DNA from: Shewanella zhangzhouensis | GTDB lineage: Bacteria; Pseudomonadota; Gammaproteobacteria; Enterobacterales; Shewanellaceae | Direction of reading: 5' to 3' | Length of the DNA stretch: 64,000 bases | Assembly: GCF_019457615.1 (NCBI RefSeq) | Contig: NZ_CP080414.1 | Span: forward strand, 3,855,501-3,919,500 | Shown: positions 27,601 to 36,568 of the stretch, piece after piece | Position numbering within the stretch: the first letter of the stretch is position 1 | How the letters are laid out: every line of letters begins with the position of its first letter | Translations under genes and position numbers: made by a program | Notes under the pieces: model-generated | Databases searched by the model: none | The model's input: the letters and a program-made list of their open reading frames with translations, nothing else | What the model was told of the DNA's origin: nothing

Positions 27601-27682
27601 GTCGCTGCTGACCCTGATAGTGCTGCCGCTGATTTACAGCCTGTTCTTTAAAATCGAGATGGGAGGTGACCCACGGCCATAG
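24605..27682 (+). CDS. RND efflux transporter permease
   Basis: 1025 residues. The start is MNLAEYSIRHKVISWMFALL. The family's N-terminal loop (EFPEFTIKEALVITPYPGASPEQVEEEVTLPLE), two large periplasmic domains and 12 helices are evident. TM4 reads LGMLVDNAIVVTEGIL: the first Asp of the proton-relay pair is present and the second position is Asn. The C-terminal half has SLSGMVIKNGIVLMDQI, with the Lys typical of TM10. It is a proton-driven drug or compound exporter of the AcrB superfamily. The variant Asp-Asn relay is known in a subgroup, so function is still plausible. Confidence 0.95.
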   Translation: MNLAEYSIRHKVISWMFALLLLLGGAIAFSGLGQLEFPEFTIKEALVITPYPGASPEQVEEEVTLPLEDALQQLDGIKHINSINSAGLSQIRIEIKDKYDKHSLPQVWDEVRRKVNDSAGLLPPGTGTPRVMDDFGDVFGILLNLSGPDYSNRELSNYADLLRRELVLVPGVKKVSVAGKVTEQVVVEISQQKLSALGLDQSYIHGLIQNQNVVSNAGSLLVGDNRIRIHPTGEFTSVQDLARLIVSPQGSPELIHLGDIAHIDKVYDETPEQLYRSQGQNALSLGIAFSGGVNVVEVAADIQKRLVELESERPLGMMLDTVYNQGLAVDETVSSFLINVLESIAIVIAVLLLFMGLRSGLLMGLILLLTILGTFIVMKLLNIELQLISLGALIIALGMLVDNAIVVTEGILIGLRRGKSRLEAASQIVAQTQWPLLGATVIAIIAFAPIGLSQNAAGEFCRSLFQVLMISLFISWITAITLTPFFCHLLFKDTPPAEDEADPYKGWFFTLYRAVLMFALRFRLASLALVLAMLVSAVMGFGHIKNVFFPASNTPIFFVDVWMPEGTDIRATERFTAAIETTLLSRSQQADSGLQQITTVIGQGAQRFVLPYQPEKAYPAYAQLIVEMRDLASLGAYMPLLEDFLRQEYPQAQFRLTKMENGPSPAAKIEARFYGDNPETLRSLAAQAEAIFSAEPTMDAIRHDWRNQVALIRPQLQTARARESGISKQDLDQALLLNFSGKQIGLYRETSHSLPILARAPADERLQADNLWELQIWSQEHASFVPVSQLVSDFATEWENPLLMRRDRKRVLTVMADPKLGSDETADSVLRKVKAKVEAIPLPAGYSLEWGGEFESSGEAQEAVFSSIPMGYLVMFLITVFLFNSVRQPLVIWLTVPLALIGVTAGLLLFDAPFSFMALLGLLSLSGMVIKNGIVLMDQINLELSSGKSALAALVDSCVSRVRPVMMAAITTMLGMIPLITDAFFGSMAVTIIFGLGFASLLTLIVLPLIYSLFFKIEMGGDPRP

Positions 27683-27743
27683 TCCCATAAGCTAAACAGG
27701 CGGCGGCCAAGGGGCGTCGCCACAGAAAAACGCTTCCCGGCGC

Positions 27744-27767
27744 GACCGAACAGCAAGCTGTTCGGTC
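27744..27767. terminator. Candidate terminator after the RND operon
   Basis: Perfect 11-bp arms gaccgaacagc / gctgttcggtc with a 2-bp loop, followed by atttcattt. The T-run is weak. Confidence 0.6.
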
Positions 27768-27822
27768 ATTTCATTTATGGGAGTGGGCAGGCAGTTTTAG
27801 TGGATCACCGGCAAAGAGCCGG

Positions 27823-28362
27823 TCAGAGAAACTCCAGCGAGTCGAGAAAGGCCATGGCCGTTTTCCGCTCCCTGGCATCGGAGGCGTAACTTGCCATCAG
27901 CATCAGCAGATGGTTGTCGTGGGTGTAGATGCGCTGCACCATCTCGCCCTTATCCTCACCCAGATTTACCACCAGCTCGTAGCCCTTCTTGCCCTGATGT
28001 TCGATAAAGCCACGCCGCACCAGCGCTGCGTTCACGCCTGTGTCTGTGCCGAAACGGCGGCTTAAACTGCTCAAATCTTCACGGGACAAGGCATTGATGT
28101 CCTGCTCGTCGAACACCTCGTAGGCGGTGCCCATGGCCAGCACCAGCAGTGTCATATCGGCATGGGACGACCTGGCGCTGACAACCTGCTCAACGCTGAT
28201 GTCACCCGTGACTTTGGAGGCGGTATTGGGCTGGGGCAGCATGCGCACCTTTACGGGCACACTGGCCAGAAAATGGCTTTCAAGCGGCAGGGGGGCAAAA
28301 AATTCCCGGTAAGCGAAAAAAGCGCCCACCATGGATAACAGCAAAATAACCAGTCGTGTCAT
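27823..28362 (-). CDS. Hypothetical membrane-anchored or periplasmic protein
   Basis: 179 residues with AAAGGA before the ATG. One N-terminal hydrophobic segment (TRLVILLLSMVGAFFAYREFF) probably serves as an anchor or uncleaved signal. The remainder is an alpha/beta domain ending YASDARERKTAMAFLDSLEF. I do not recognise the family. It is convergent with the RND operon and lies 186 bp downstream of the metalloprotease start-to-stop direction (same strand), but with a terminator between them. Confidence 0.7.
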   Translation of the reverse strand: MTRLVILLLSMVGAFFAYREFFAPLPLESHFLASVPVKVRMLPQPNTASKVTGDISVEQVVSARSSHADMTLLVLAMGTAYEVFDEQDINALSREDLSSLSRRFGTDTGVNAALVRRGFIEHQGKKGYELVVNLGEDKGEMVQRIYTHDNHLLMLMASYASDARERKTAMAFLDSLEFL

Positions 28363-28502
28363 GGTTCAATCCTTTGAAGCTGACAGGGGGAGGTGTGGCC
28401 GACCATAGTAACAGCCAAGGCTATGACTGGCGTGAGGCAAAAGGCTGACTTATCGGCCACATCCCGGCTTGAAAGCCGGGCCATCGATGTATCCTGACAA
28501 GA

Positions 28503-28530
28503 AAAAAGCCCGCGCATGGCGGGCTTTTGT
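28503..28530 (-). terminator. Terminator after the zinc metalloprotease gene
   Basis: A stem of aaaagcccgc / gcgggctttt with loop gcatg lies 19 bp past the stop, followed on the minus strand by T-rich DNA. Confidence 0.8.
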
Positions 28531-28548
28531 GTTTGCAGTGCTGACGGC

Positions 28549-30933
28549 TTAAATGGGCGAGCCGGGTGGCATGGGCAGCGGCTTGGTGATAATCCGCACC
28601 TTGGCATCGTCCAGCCCTCTGGCCACGCCCAGCGCCAGGTACTTGAAGTGGGCCGCATCGGCCTCACTGGAGCGGCTGGCCTTACGCTCCAGCTGCTTGA
28701 TGGTGTAAGCCAGTTTGGCCCCCAGCACTGCCTTGACCTCTGCACTGGTATCCTCGTGGTGGAAGCTCTCCAGCAAGGTGTCTATCACCACCGCATTGAG
28801 GCGCATCCAGACGCCACGTTCAAGGCCTGTCTTGCCTTCCTGATACAGGGTCACCGCCATCAGCTTGTCCAGAAGCTCGTTCACCGACAGCTGCTCGCTG
28901 TCGCTCTGGAATCCCTGCTCGACACGGTTAAGGCGCCTGGGCGCCATCAGCGCCCTGAGAGTATGGCGCGACAGCACCTCGGCCATACCAAGGGGGTCGG
29001 CCACTATGCCAAGACCCGAGGCAAAACTTTCACGGCCAGCGCTGTAGTTACCCTGTTTGGGCAGCAGCGACTCCACCAACTCACGGGACAAGGTCAGCTC
29101 GGCGGTGTCCAGAGTCGCCAAGAGGGTGCCCAGCGCCTGTTTTTGCAGCTCGGGGGCCACATAATGCCAGCTGTAAACCCCATCGTAGCCATAGTCGGTG
29201 CCGCCAATCAGCTTGGCCGCCGCCTCGATTTGATAACGGCTCAGGAGGTAAATAGGCACCAGGCTGTCGGCCAGCTCGCCCAGCGGCTCGCCGGGCAGCA
29301 AGGCATCGGGATTGAAGTCTGCCAGCGCCTTTTGCCGCACCTGCTGCAAGCGGGCGAGTTCGGCTACCGGATCGGCACCATTGTCCCACAGGCTGGCATA
29401 GGCGTGGCTCGCATCCGGGCTTCGGGAATCACTCTCGCCGATGTATCTCAGTCCCTTGGCCTGTACCTCGGCCAGCAGGGTAGACAGGCCTGCGGCCTCG
29501 CTGTCGCCAAAGTCGCCGTAGCCATAGGCGATGGCAAACTTATCCCAGGCTCCCACGCCGGGCACATAGGGTTGGCTGATGTCGATTTTGCCGTTGCTGA
29601 GGGTCACCATGGGATGGGGGTAATCCATCACAGAGGCGTTGTTGTTGCTGGACGCGGCAAAGTTATGGTCCAGCCCCAGGGTGTGGCCAATCTCGTGGGC
29701 CGACAGCTGACGAATGCGCTCCAATGCCAGATGCCCGGCGGCCTTGGCGGCAGCGTCTCTGTCTTCCCAGCCGGCGGTGAGGCCACGGGCAATCAGGTGG
29801 TCCTGTCGCGCCCGCAGACTACCCAGGGTCACATGGCCCTTGATGATTTCGCCGGTGCGCGGGTCGGCAATGGCCGAACCGTAGGACCAGCCGCGGCTGG
29901 CACGGTGCACCCACTGCACTACGTTGTAGCGTACATCCTGGGGGTCGGCATCGTCGGGGAGCAGCTCCATCTTAAAGCCATTGATAAAACCTGCCGCGTT
30001 AAAGGCCTCCTCCCACCAGCGACCACCGTCGAGGAGCGCACTGCGGATGGGCTCGGGCACGCCTGGGTCGAGGTAATAAACGATGGGCTCGACCACCTCA
30101 GAGGGTGCCGTGCCGGGGGTTTGCTTTTGCAGGCGATGACGCAGCAAGTGGCGCTTCACCACGGGGGAGTCGATGGCGCTGGCATAATCCAGATACTCAT
30201 CAGATAAATAACCGCTTTGCGGATGGTAGTCGCGGGCCACATAGCCTGACTCAGGCAGGGCAATAAAAGAAAAACGCATGCGGATGGAGATGGCCTTGGG
30301 GTCAGGCGTTACCTGAGCCACATAGGCACCGGGCTCGGCGCCCGCAAAGGTCAGCTGCACGTCCACGTCGCTGTTATTGGGGAAGGATTTCACGTATTCG
30401 GGGATGATGAGCGAGCGTGATTTATCCAGACTGAAACTGCCCTGCCCCGATGCCTTGAGGGAGTCAGTCACCCCGTGCAGATCATTGAGTACCAGGGCGC
30501 TCAGGGGAGCGAGCGGCGTTTTGCCATCGAGTACGGGGGCGCGCCACAAAATAGAGTCGGCAAAGGCCTCTTTTACCGCGCGCTGCTCAGGGGCATAGTC
30601 GCTGCCTGCACGATAGCGGGTATTGAGCTCACGCAGGATAAGATCCGGGCCTATGCGTTCAAACTGCACCATGCGGGTGCGGCCCAGCTGTCCGCGGTCG
30701 AGGCCGATATCGTTGGAACCCACGCCCTGGGGCAGGCTGGTGACCAGCAAAAACGGCTGATTGAGCCGATTGGCCTCAACAAAGACCTCGCCCCTGTTGT
30801 CGTAGTGGAAATTCAGAAACCCTCTGGCCGATTGGCTCTGTTTGATAATGGCTGCCGGATTTTCGGCGGCCCAGACTGACATGGCCGGTGTGCTCGCAAG
30901 CAATAGCGCCAGGGCGAGAGTCGAGGGTTTCAT
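28549..30933 (-). CDS. Secreted zinc-dependent metalloprotease, DUF5117/DUF4953 type
   Basis: 794 residues. A signal peptide (about 1-23, ending VWAAE) precedes the start of the mature protein. The zinc site is HEIGHTLGLDH: His413, Glu414, His417 and His423, a metzincin-like HExxHxxGxxH. A region typical of the family precedes it (SAIADPRTGEIIKGHVTLGS), and the Met-turn-like segment SVMDYPHP follows. The usual length of this family is about 800. It is presumably periplasmic or secreted and degrades peptides, substrate unknown. It is the last gene before a large hybrid kinase on the same strand, whose stop is only 20 bp upstream, so co-transcription is possible. Confidence 0.92.
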   Translation of the reverse strand: MKPSTLALALLLASTPAMSVWAAENPAAIIKQSQSARGFLNFHYDNRGEVFVEANRLNQPFLLVTSLPQGVGSNDIGLDRGQLGRTRMVQFERIGPDLILRELNTRYRAGSDYAPEQRAVKEAFADSILWRAPVLDGKTPLAPLSALVLNDLHGVTDSLKASGQGSFSLDKSRSLIIPEYVKSFPNNSDVDVQLTFAGAEPGAYVAQVTPDPKAISIRMRFSFIALPESGYVARDYHPQSGYLSDEYLDYASAIDSPVVKRHLLRHRLQKQTPGTAPSEVVEPIVYYLDPGVPEPIRSALLDGGRWWEEAFNAAGFINGFKMELLPDDADPQDVRYNVVQWVHRASRGWSYGSAIADPRTGEIIKGHVTLGSLRARQDHLIARGLTAGWEDRDAAAKAAGHLALERIRQLSAHEIGHTLGLDHNFAASSNNNASVMDYPHPMVTLSNGKIDISQPYVPGVGAWDKFAIAYGYGDFGDSEAAGLSTLLAEVQAKGLRYIGESDSRSPDASHAYASLWDNGADPVAELARLQQVRQKALADFNPDALLPGEPLGELADSLVPIYLLSRYQIEAAAKLIGGTDYGYDGVYSWHYVAPELQKQALGTLLATLDTAELTLSRELVESLLPKQGNYSAGRESFASGLGIVADPLGMAEVLSRHTLRALMAPRRLNRVEQGFQSDSEQLSVNELLDKLMAVTLYQEGKTGLERGVWMRLNAVVIDTLLESFHHEDTSAEVKAVLGAKLAYTIKQLERKASRSSEADAAHFKYLALGVARGLDDAKVRIITKPLPMPPGSPI

Positions 30934-30953
30934 CTTATCTCCTTGTTATGGGG

Positions 30954-33900
30954 CTAGTGCTTGCCCCTGTGTTTATCTTTATGTCCTATCCAGTGGCTCA
31001 GGGTTTCAAAGAGTTCGTTGAGCACTATGGGCTTGGTAATGTGGGCATTCATACCGGCGGCAAGACTCTTCTCCCGGTCGCCGGACATGGCGTGGGCCGT
31101 CATGGCGATAATCGGCAGTTCGTCGAAACTGTAACGCTTGCGCAGCTCGGTTGCCGCCGTGAGGCCATCCATCACAGGCATTTGAATGTCCATGAGTATC
31201 GCATCGTAACTGCGCTTGCCCACCATCTCCAGCGATATCTGGCCATTGTCGGCCACATCCACCTCGTAACCGGCGCTCTTGAGAAGCTCGGTGGCCACCT
31301 GTTGGTTGATAAAGTTATCTTCCACCAATAGCACTACGCCCTGATGCTCACCCTCCTCCTGCACCGGCGGTGCGGGCAGGGCCTTGGGCGCAGGCGGCGC
31401 AAAGGCGCGGATGATTTCATCAAACAGGCTCGAGGCCTTGAACGGCTTTTGCAGCATGGCAAATACGCGGTCGCTGTCCAAATCCACCTTCAGCGGCTCG
31501 GCGGCATAGGCGGTCATAATGATGATAACCGGCCGGGCGGCGAGCTTGCCCTCGGCCACCATCTCATCGATGGCATCTATCACCTGGATGCCGTCCATCT
31601 CGGGCATCATCCAGTCGAGCAGTACCAGATCCACAGGCTGCTTGCCGAGCTTGTACAGGGCCTCGGCGCCGGTGGAGGCGGTTTCCACCTCAAAGTGGAA
31701 GTCGCGCATCACGCTGGAATAAATCTGCAGCGCCGTAGGGTTATCGTCCACCACCAGGGTACGCAGGCTCGCCAGACGGTCTGGCACCACCATGGGGACG
31801 ACCTTGGCCTCTTCGGCGATTTCAAAACTCACGGTAAAGCTGAAGGTTGAACCCACGCCGGGCTCACTCTCCACCTGCATGGTGCCGCCCATCATAGACA
31901 CCAGATGTTTACTGATGGAAAGCCCAAGGCCCGTACCGCCGTACTTGCGGGTGGTGGAGCCATCGGCCTGGGCAAAGGCGTCGAACAGCTTGTCCTGCTG
32001 CTCGCGGCTGATGCCGATGCCGGTATCGCGCACCCAGAACTTGAGGGTAATGCGGTGGTCACGCTCACCCACGTCTTCACAGCCGAGTTCAATCTCACCG
32101 TTTTGGGTGAATTTCACCGCGTTGGACAAGAGGTTAATCAGCACCTGCCCCAAACGAAGCGGGTCGCCCTTGAGCATAATGCCCGCCGACACAGGGGCGT
32201 ACAGCAGGAGTTCAATGCCCTTCTCCTGTGCCCGCAGAGCGTTGAGATCCAGCGAGTGGTCCAGCACCTTGTCCAGCGGGAAGGCGACTTTTTCCAGCTC
32301 CAGCTTACCGGCCTCAATCTTGGAGAAGTCGAGGATGTCGTTAATGATGCGCAGCAGCGACTGGGCCGAGAAGCTCGCTTTATCCAGGTAATCCTTTTGT
32401 TGCTCGGTGAGACTGGTGCGCCCCGCCAGTTGCAGCATACCTATGATGGCGTTCATGGGGGTGCGGATCTCGTGGCTCATATTGGCCAGGAACTCACTCT
32501 TGTAGAGGTTGGCAAGCTCCGCATCCTGCTTGGCCTCGAGCAGCGCCACTTCGTTGCTCTTGTGACGGGTAATGTCCTTGTGGGTACCCACCATCCGCTT
32601 GGGCTGGGCATCCTGGGTAAATTCCACCACCCGGCCACGGCTCAGCATCCAGTGGTATTGGCCGGTCTTGGCGCGCATCCGGAACTCAATCTCGTAGGCG
32701 CCTACCGGGTCTTTGAGGTACTGCTCGCGGTACTCCTGCACCCGGATGCGATCGTCCGGATGAATAAGGCTGTCGATGGTGGACAGCAGTGCCGGAAACT
32801 CGTTGGTCTTGTAGCCCAGCATGGAGTAATAGGCCGGGTTGCAGATGATTTGCTCCGAGTCGAGATACCAGTCCCACAGGCCATCTTCCACCGCGTCCAT
32901 GGCGAGGTGGTAACGCTCTTCCGACAGCCGCAGCTGCTCCGCCGACTCGTATTCGCGGGTCACATCACGCCACACCGCAATCAGACCCATCAGCTCGCCG
33001 CGGCGATTGTAGAAGGGTAACTTGAGGGTATCGAGCAACACAGGCTTGCCCGCCAGTTCGATTTTTTCCTGATAGCGCAGCGGCTTGCGTTCGGTCAGTA
33101 CCTGCTCGTCTTCGGCGCGGATGCGACTGCCCTGCTCCGGTGATGTCAGCTCTTCGCTGGACAGGCCAATCATCTCGGCCTCGCTGAAGCCCAGCATACG
33201 CTCGGCGGCCTTGTTACAGCCAAGGTAATGGCCTTCCTTGTCTTTGAAGACAATAGCCTCGGGGATGGAGTCGAGCAAAGAGCGCAAGAGCGCATATTCG
33301 CGCTCGCGGCGCTCTGTGGTTTCTTTCAGCCTTTCGGTGCGGCGCGCCACCAGCTTGTCGAGGCGCTTGTTCTGCTCGGCGAGGTGTTTGGTATATTGCT
33401 GGTTTTCTTCAAAAATACGGCTTACCAGCTGGAACCATGGCTCCCAGCCGGGAGTGATTTTTTCCGGCACCGGCATAGGCTGGGCCGAGCAACCTTCGAG
33501 GTGTGAGAGCAGCCTGGATGCGGGGCTTACGAAGGAGCGGCGGGTCTGCCAGTGCACTATGGTCACCAGCACGGAGAGCGCCAGTACCACCAGAATAAAG
33601 GTCAGCTGCAGCTTGTCCCAGCTCTCCTGGAAGAGGTCATCCACGTCCTGAATGTACAGCAGACGCCAGGGCGCATTGTGCAGCGCCACCGAGTGAATGT
33701 AGTAGCCGTTACGGATGATGCCGCCCTGGGCATCGAAGAGTTCCGACTCCGGCAGTGAGTGCAGCTCAGAGGGGATCTTCTGGCTGATGTGCAGCACCCG
33801 CTTGAGATCGTTCCCCGCCATGTCGGAGTGGGACAGTATGTTGTTGCTCTGGTCGAGCAGGATTACCGTGCCTGGCATCTTGAAGTAGAGCCGGATTTGC

Positions 33901-34664
33901 CGCGCCAGCGAGGCCAGGGTCATGTCCAGATTGATGGAGCCGATAAACTCATCTTCAAGGTAGATGGGCACACCCAGGGTGGTCAGCAGGCCCTTGTCGG
34001 TGGAGTCGAGATAGGCCTCACTCCAGAACACGCTGCGCTGGGGGTTCATGGCCGGGGTCGCCAGCTGGAACTGTTTCTTGTTCAGCAGCTCGTCGCGAAA
34101 GCGCTGCTCGTCCAACGGCCAGGGGAAGTAGGACATCATCCGCCGTTTGGATATGTAGTAGATGGCCGATGCCTTGGGGGCGGCCTCTTTGGCCACAGGA
34201 AACGACAGCGACAGCTCAAACAGCATTTCCAGTTCCTGATAGAACTTGTCGCTTCTGTCCTGGAGGGAGCCGATACCCGTGATACGCCCCATGTTGTTAA
34301 AAGGCTTATTGCCCTGGGCATAGTGGGGCTCGAGGGTGAAGTACTGGCCGTCTTCGTTGAATTTTTCGTACTGGGGCAAGCGGTCTTTACGCACCAGCTC
34401 GCCGAGGCGCAAATGGTCTACGGCCACGTCACGCAAACTCTTTACCGCCCGTATGCTCGACTCCAGCAAGAGGTCGATTTGCAGTACATGGCGGTCAATT
34501 TGCTCTTCGCGCTGGGCCAGCTGCTGGGTCTTTTCCCGGTCGAAGAAAAACCAGGCGGTCAGGCACGCCATCACAATTACACCTATGTAGGTGTAAAACA
34601 CGGCGCGGTTGTAATTGCGCTGAATAGGCGATTTGAGCTGCAAATCCGGCTCAGTCGATTTCAT
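30954..34664 (-). CDS. Cache-PAS-PAS hybrid histidine kinase with two receivers
   Basis: 1236 residues from ATG 34664 (AAGGG six bases before it); an in-frame TTG at 34709 is less likely. One TM helix (about 18-38) precedes a large extracytoplasmic double-Cache region (about 45-330) and a second TM (TFILVVLALSVLVTIVH). A coiled-coil and two PAS domains follow (around 430-550 and 570-690). The H-box MSHEIRTPMNAIIG has His731. A HATPase (DTGIGI, GGTGLGLSI) and two receivers (LVLLDWMMPEMDG and ILMDIQMPVMDG) complete it. There is no HPt domain in the protein, so a separate HPt partner is expected. The ligand is unknown. The gene ends 20 bp before the metalloprotease start. Confidence 0.94.
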   Translation of the reverse strand: MKSTEPDLQLKSPIQRNYNRAVFYTYIGVIVMACLTAWFFFDREKTQQLAQREEQIDRHVLQIDLLLESSIRAVKSLRDVAVDHLRLGELVRKDRLPQYEKFNEDGQYFTLEPHYAQGNKPFNNMGRITGIGSLQDRSDKFYQELEMLFELSLSFPVAKEAAPKASAIYYISKRRMMSYFPWPLDEQRFRDELLNKKQFQLATPAMNPQRSVFWSEAYLDSTDKGLLTTLGVPIYLEDEFIGSINLDMTLASLARQIRLYFKMPGTVILLDQSNNILSHSDMAGNDLKRVLHISQKIPSELHSLPESELFDAQGGIIRNGYYIHSVALHNAPWRLLYIQDVDDLFQESWDKLQLTFILVVLALSVLVTIVHWQTRRSFVSPASRLLSHLEGCSAQPMPVPEKITPGWEPWFQLVSRIFEENQQYTKHLAEQNKRLDKLVARRTERLKETTERREREYALLRSLLDSIPEAIVFKDKEGHYLGCNKAAERMLGFSEAEMIGLSSEELTSPEQGSRIRAEDEQVLTERKPLRYQEKIELAGKPVLLDTLKLPFYNRRGELMGLIAVWRDVTREYESAEQLRLSEERYHLAMDAVEDGLWDWYLDSEQIICNPAYYSMLGYKTNEFPALLSTIDSLIHPDDRIRVQEYREQYLKDPVGAYEIEFRMRAKTGQYHWMLSRGRVVEFTQDAQPKRMVGTHKDITRHKSNEVALLEAKQDAELANLYKSEFLANMSHEIRTPMNAIIGMLQLAGRTSLTEQQKDYLDKASFSAQSLLRIINDILDFSKIEAGKLELEKVAFPLDKVLDHSLDLNALRAQEKGIELLLYAPVSAGIMLKGDPLRLGQVLINLLSNAVKFTQNGEIELGCEDVGERDHRITLKFWVRDTGIGISREQQDKLFDAFAQADGSTTRKYGGTGLGLSISKHLVSMMGGTMQVESEPGVGSTFSFTVSFEIAEEAKVVPMVVPDRLASLRTLVVDDNPTALQIYSSVMRDFHFEVETASTGAEALYKLGKQPVDLVLLDWMMPEMDGIQVIDAIDEMVAEGKLAARPVIIIMTAYAAEPLKVDLDSDRVFAMLQKPFKASSLFDEIIRAFAPPAPKALPAPPVQEEGEHQGVVLLVEDNFINQQVATELLKSAGYEVDVADNGQISLEMVGKRSYDAILMDIQMPVMDGLTAATELRKRYSFDELPIIAMTAHAMSGDREKSLAAGMNAHITKPIVLNELFETLSHWIGHKDKHRGKH

Positions 34665-34811
34665 CAAAAACCCTTTGGCATCCCCTGTCGCGAGTCCCTG
34701 CACCCGCAAAACTTAACGGATTATAGTAACAGGAACCCATGGGCAGTCACATCAAATAATTGTCATCGAATTTGTTTCAAAGTCGCTGTTTTTGCATCGC
34801 ATTAAGGATAA

Positions 34812-34836
34812 AAAACGGACCCGGCGGGTCCGTTTG
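34812..34836 (-). terminator. Terminator after the PIN-PhoH gene
   Basis: Stem aaacggaccc / gggtccgttt, followed on the minus strand by TTTTTTATCC. Confidence 0.85.
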
Positions 34837-34859
34837 TCTGCCATACCATCAAGGCTGAC

Positions 34860-36251
34860 TTACAGGTGCTCCTCGGCGAATTCAGCAAGCCGGGATCTGA
34901 CCACACCATTGAGGTAGACATTGGCACTGCCTTCGAAGTTCTTGAACCTTTCCACAATGTAGGTCAGGCCCGAGGTCACGGCGGTCAGATAATTGGAGTC
35001 TATCTGGGCCAGGTTACCCGAGCAGATAAGCTTGGTGCCTTCACCCATGCGGGTGATCATGGTTTTGATTTGCGATGCGGTAAGGTTTTGACATTCATCC
35101 AAAAGCACTATGGCATTCTGAATGGAGCGGCCACGCATAAAGTTGATGGATTTAAACTGGATGTTGGCTTTTTCCATGATGTAGTTCATGGAGCCGTGGG
35201 GATTAACATCGTTTTTGTGCAGCACTTCCAGGGTGTCTGTGATGGCCGCAAGCCAGGGGGCCATTTTCTCTTCTTCAGTGCCGGGCAAAAAGCCAATGGA
35301 CTCGGCAATTTCCGGGGTATTGCGGGTCACTATCACCTTGTCGTACTGGTTGCGCTCCACCACCAGCTCCAGTGCCGCAGCCATGGCCAGCAGGGTTTTA
35401 CCACAGCCCGCGGGGCCAGTGAGGATAACCATGTCGATATCCGGGTCCAGCAGCGCCTGCAGGGCCATGCCCTGATACACGTTTTTCGGCCGTATGCCCC
35501 AGGCCTCAAGGCTCAGCAAGCGGCTGCGTCCCAGGTCCACAATGTGCAGATGGGTATCATCTTTTGAAATCACCCGGCCACAAAAGTCGGACTCTTCGTC
35601 GATAAGATATTGGTTGATATAGAGATGATCGTCTTCGAGGTCTTTCAGGGGCACTTCATGGATGGTCTGGCGGCCATGGCGGGTAGTGGATACCTTCTCC
35701 AGATGCTCCCAGAAGTTACCTTCAAACTGATGAAAACCCTTGGTTAAGAAACGGATGTCATCGATAAGCTGGTCGGTGCGGTAGTCTTCTACCAATTTGA
35801 TACCGGCGCCCTTGGCCTTGAGGCGCATATTGATGTCTTTGGTCACCAGTACCACGGGGCGTGGTGAGTGCTGTTTTTGCAGGTGAAGCGCAGTATTGAT
35901 AATGCGATTGTCGTTATGGTCGCCGGGGAGGCCGCCTATGGCCATTTCAAGCTGATGATCGGGGAAAATGGCGAGTGTGCCTGTGGCTTCGTGGCCTTCT
36001 CGGGCCGGCAGGGGCACGCCTGCGATAATTTGTTCCGGAGTGGTTTCGCCGCCGAGGGTATCTTCCAGTGCCCTGATGGCGACCCGGGCGTCACGGCTGA
36101 CATCCCGTTTACGGTCTTTAATCTGGTCCAGCTCTTCGAGGACTGTCATAGGGACTATGACGTCGTGTTCTTTGAAGGAATAAATCGCTAAGGGTTCGTG
36201 CAATAAAACATTGGTATCCAGTACAAACAACTTTCTGTCGTCTTGTTCCAT
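34860..36251 (-). CDS. PIN-PhoH ATPase (YlaK/PhoH2-like)
   Basis: 463 residues from ATG 36251 with GGAGGCGCC directly upstream; an earlier in-frame start lacks this. The N-terminal PIN domain begins LFVLDTNVLLHEPLAI and has the acidic residues of a metal-dependent RNase. The C-terminal PhoH ATPase has Walker A GPAGCGKTLLAMAAALE and the Walker B LLDECQNLT. Proteins with this fusion are proposed RNA helicase/RNases. It is divergent from rapA with 317 bp between them. The substrate is unknown. Confidence 0.9.
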   Translation of the reverse strand: MEQDDRKLFVLDTNVLLHEPLAIYSFKEHDVIVPMTVLEELDQIKDRKRDVSRDARVAIRALEDTLGGETTPEQIIAGVPLPAREGHEATGTLAIFPDHQLEMAIGGLPGDHNDNRIINTALHLQKQHSPRPVVLVTKDINMRLKAKGAGIKLVEDYRTDQLIDDIRFLTKGFHQFEGNFWEHLEKVSTTRHGRQTIHEVPLKDLEDDHLYINQYLIDEESDFCGRVISKDDTHLHIVDLGRSRLLSLEAWGIRPKNVYQGMALQALLDPDIDMVILTGPAGCGKTLLAMAAALELVVERNQYDKVIVTRNTPEIAESIGFLPGTEEEKMAPWLAAITDTLEVLHKNDVNPHGSMNYIMEKANIQFKSINFMRGRSIQNAIVLLDECQNLTASQIKTMITRMGEGTKLICSGNLAQIDSNYLTAVTSGLTYIVERFKNFEGSANVYLNGVVRSRLAEFAEEHL

Positions 36252-36568
36252 GGCGCCTCCGGTTTTAGTGACATAGGGCGATGATATTGTGATTGCGCTG
36301 GGGTGCGTGGCTGGGGCGGGGTCCTCCTTGGATGGCTGGAACGGATAGGACAAAGTCACATCCTGTCATTGAGTTCATACTGACACCCTTCCCGGGAAAG
36401 CTCAACACTCCATTAACACTCAGCTCCATTCAAAGACAAATGTATGACAAGCCCGTGACAGCAGGAAAGTTGTCAGGTGCACGATGGGGATCTAGGCTGA
36501 TTCAAATATCGGGGCCGTTGGTATAACATACGCGCCCTTTGAGTTCCCCCTTGAGTTGAGAGAGTAAG
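36252..36568. other. Divergent promoter region between PIN-PhoH and rapA
   Basis: 317 bp without a gene. Promoters for both neighbours are expected here, but I could not fix -35/-10 pairs with confidence. Confidence 0.4.

Noticed and set aside
28516..30207. 563-residue plus-strand ORF antisense to the metalloprotease
   Set aside because: The sense strand has the HExxH enzyme, and the antisense product is low-complexity.
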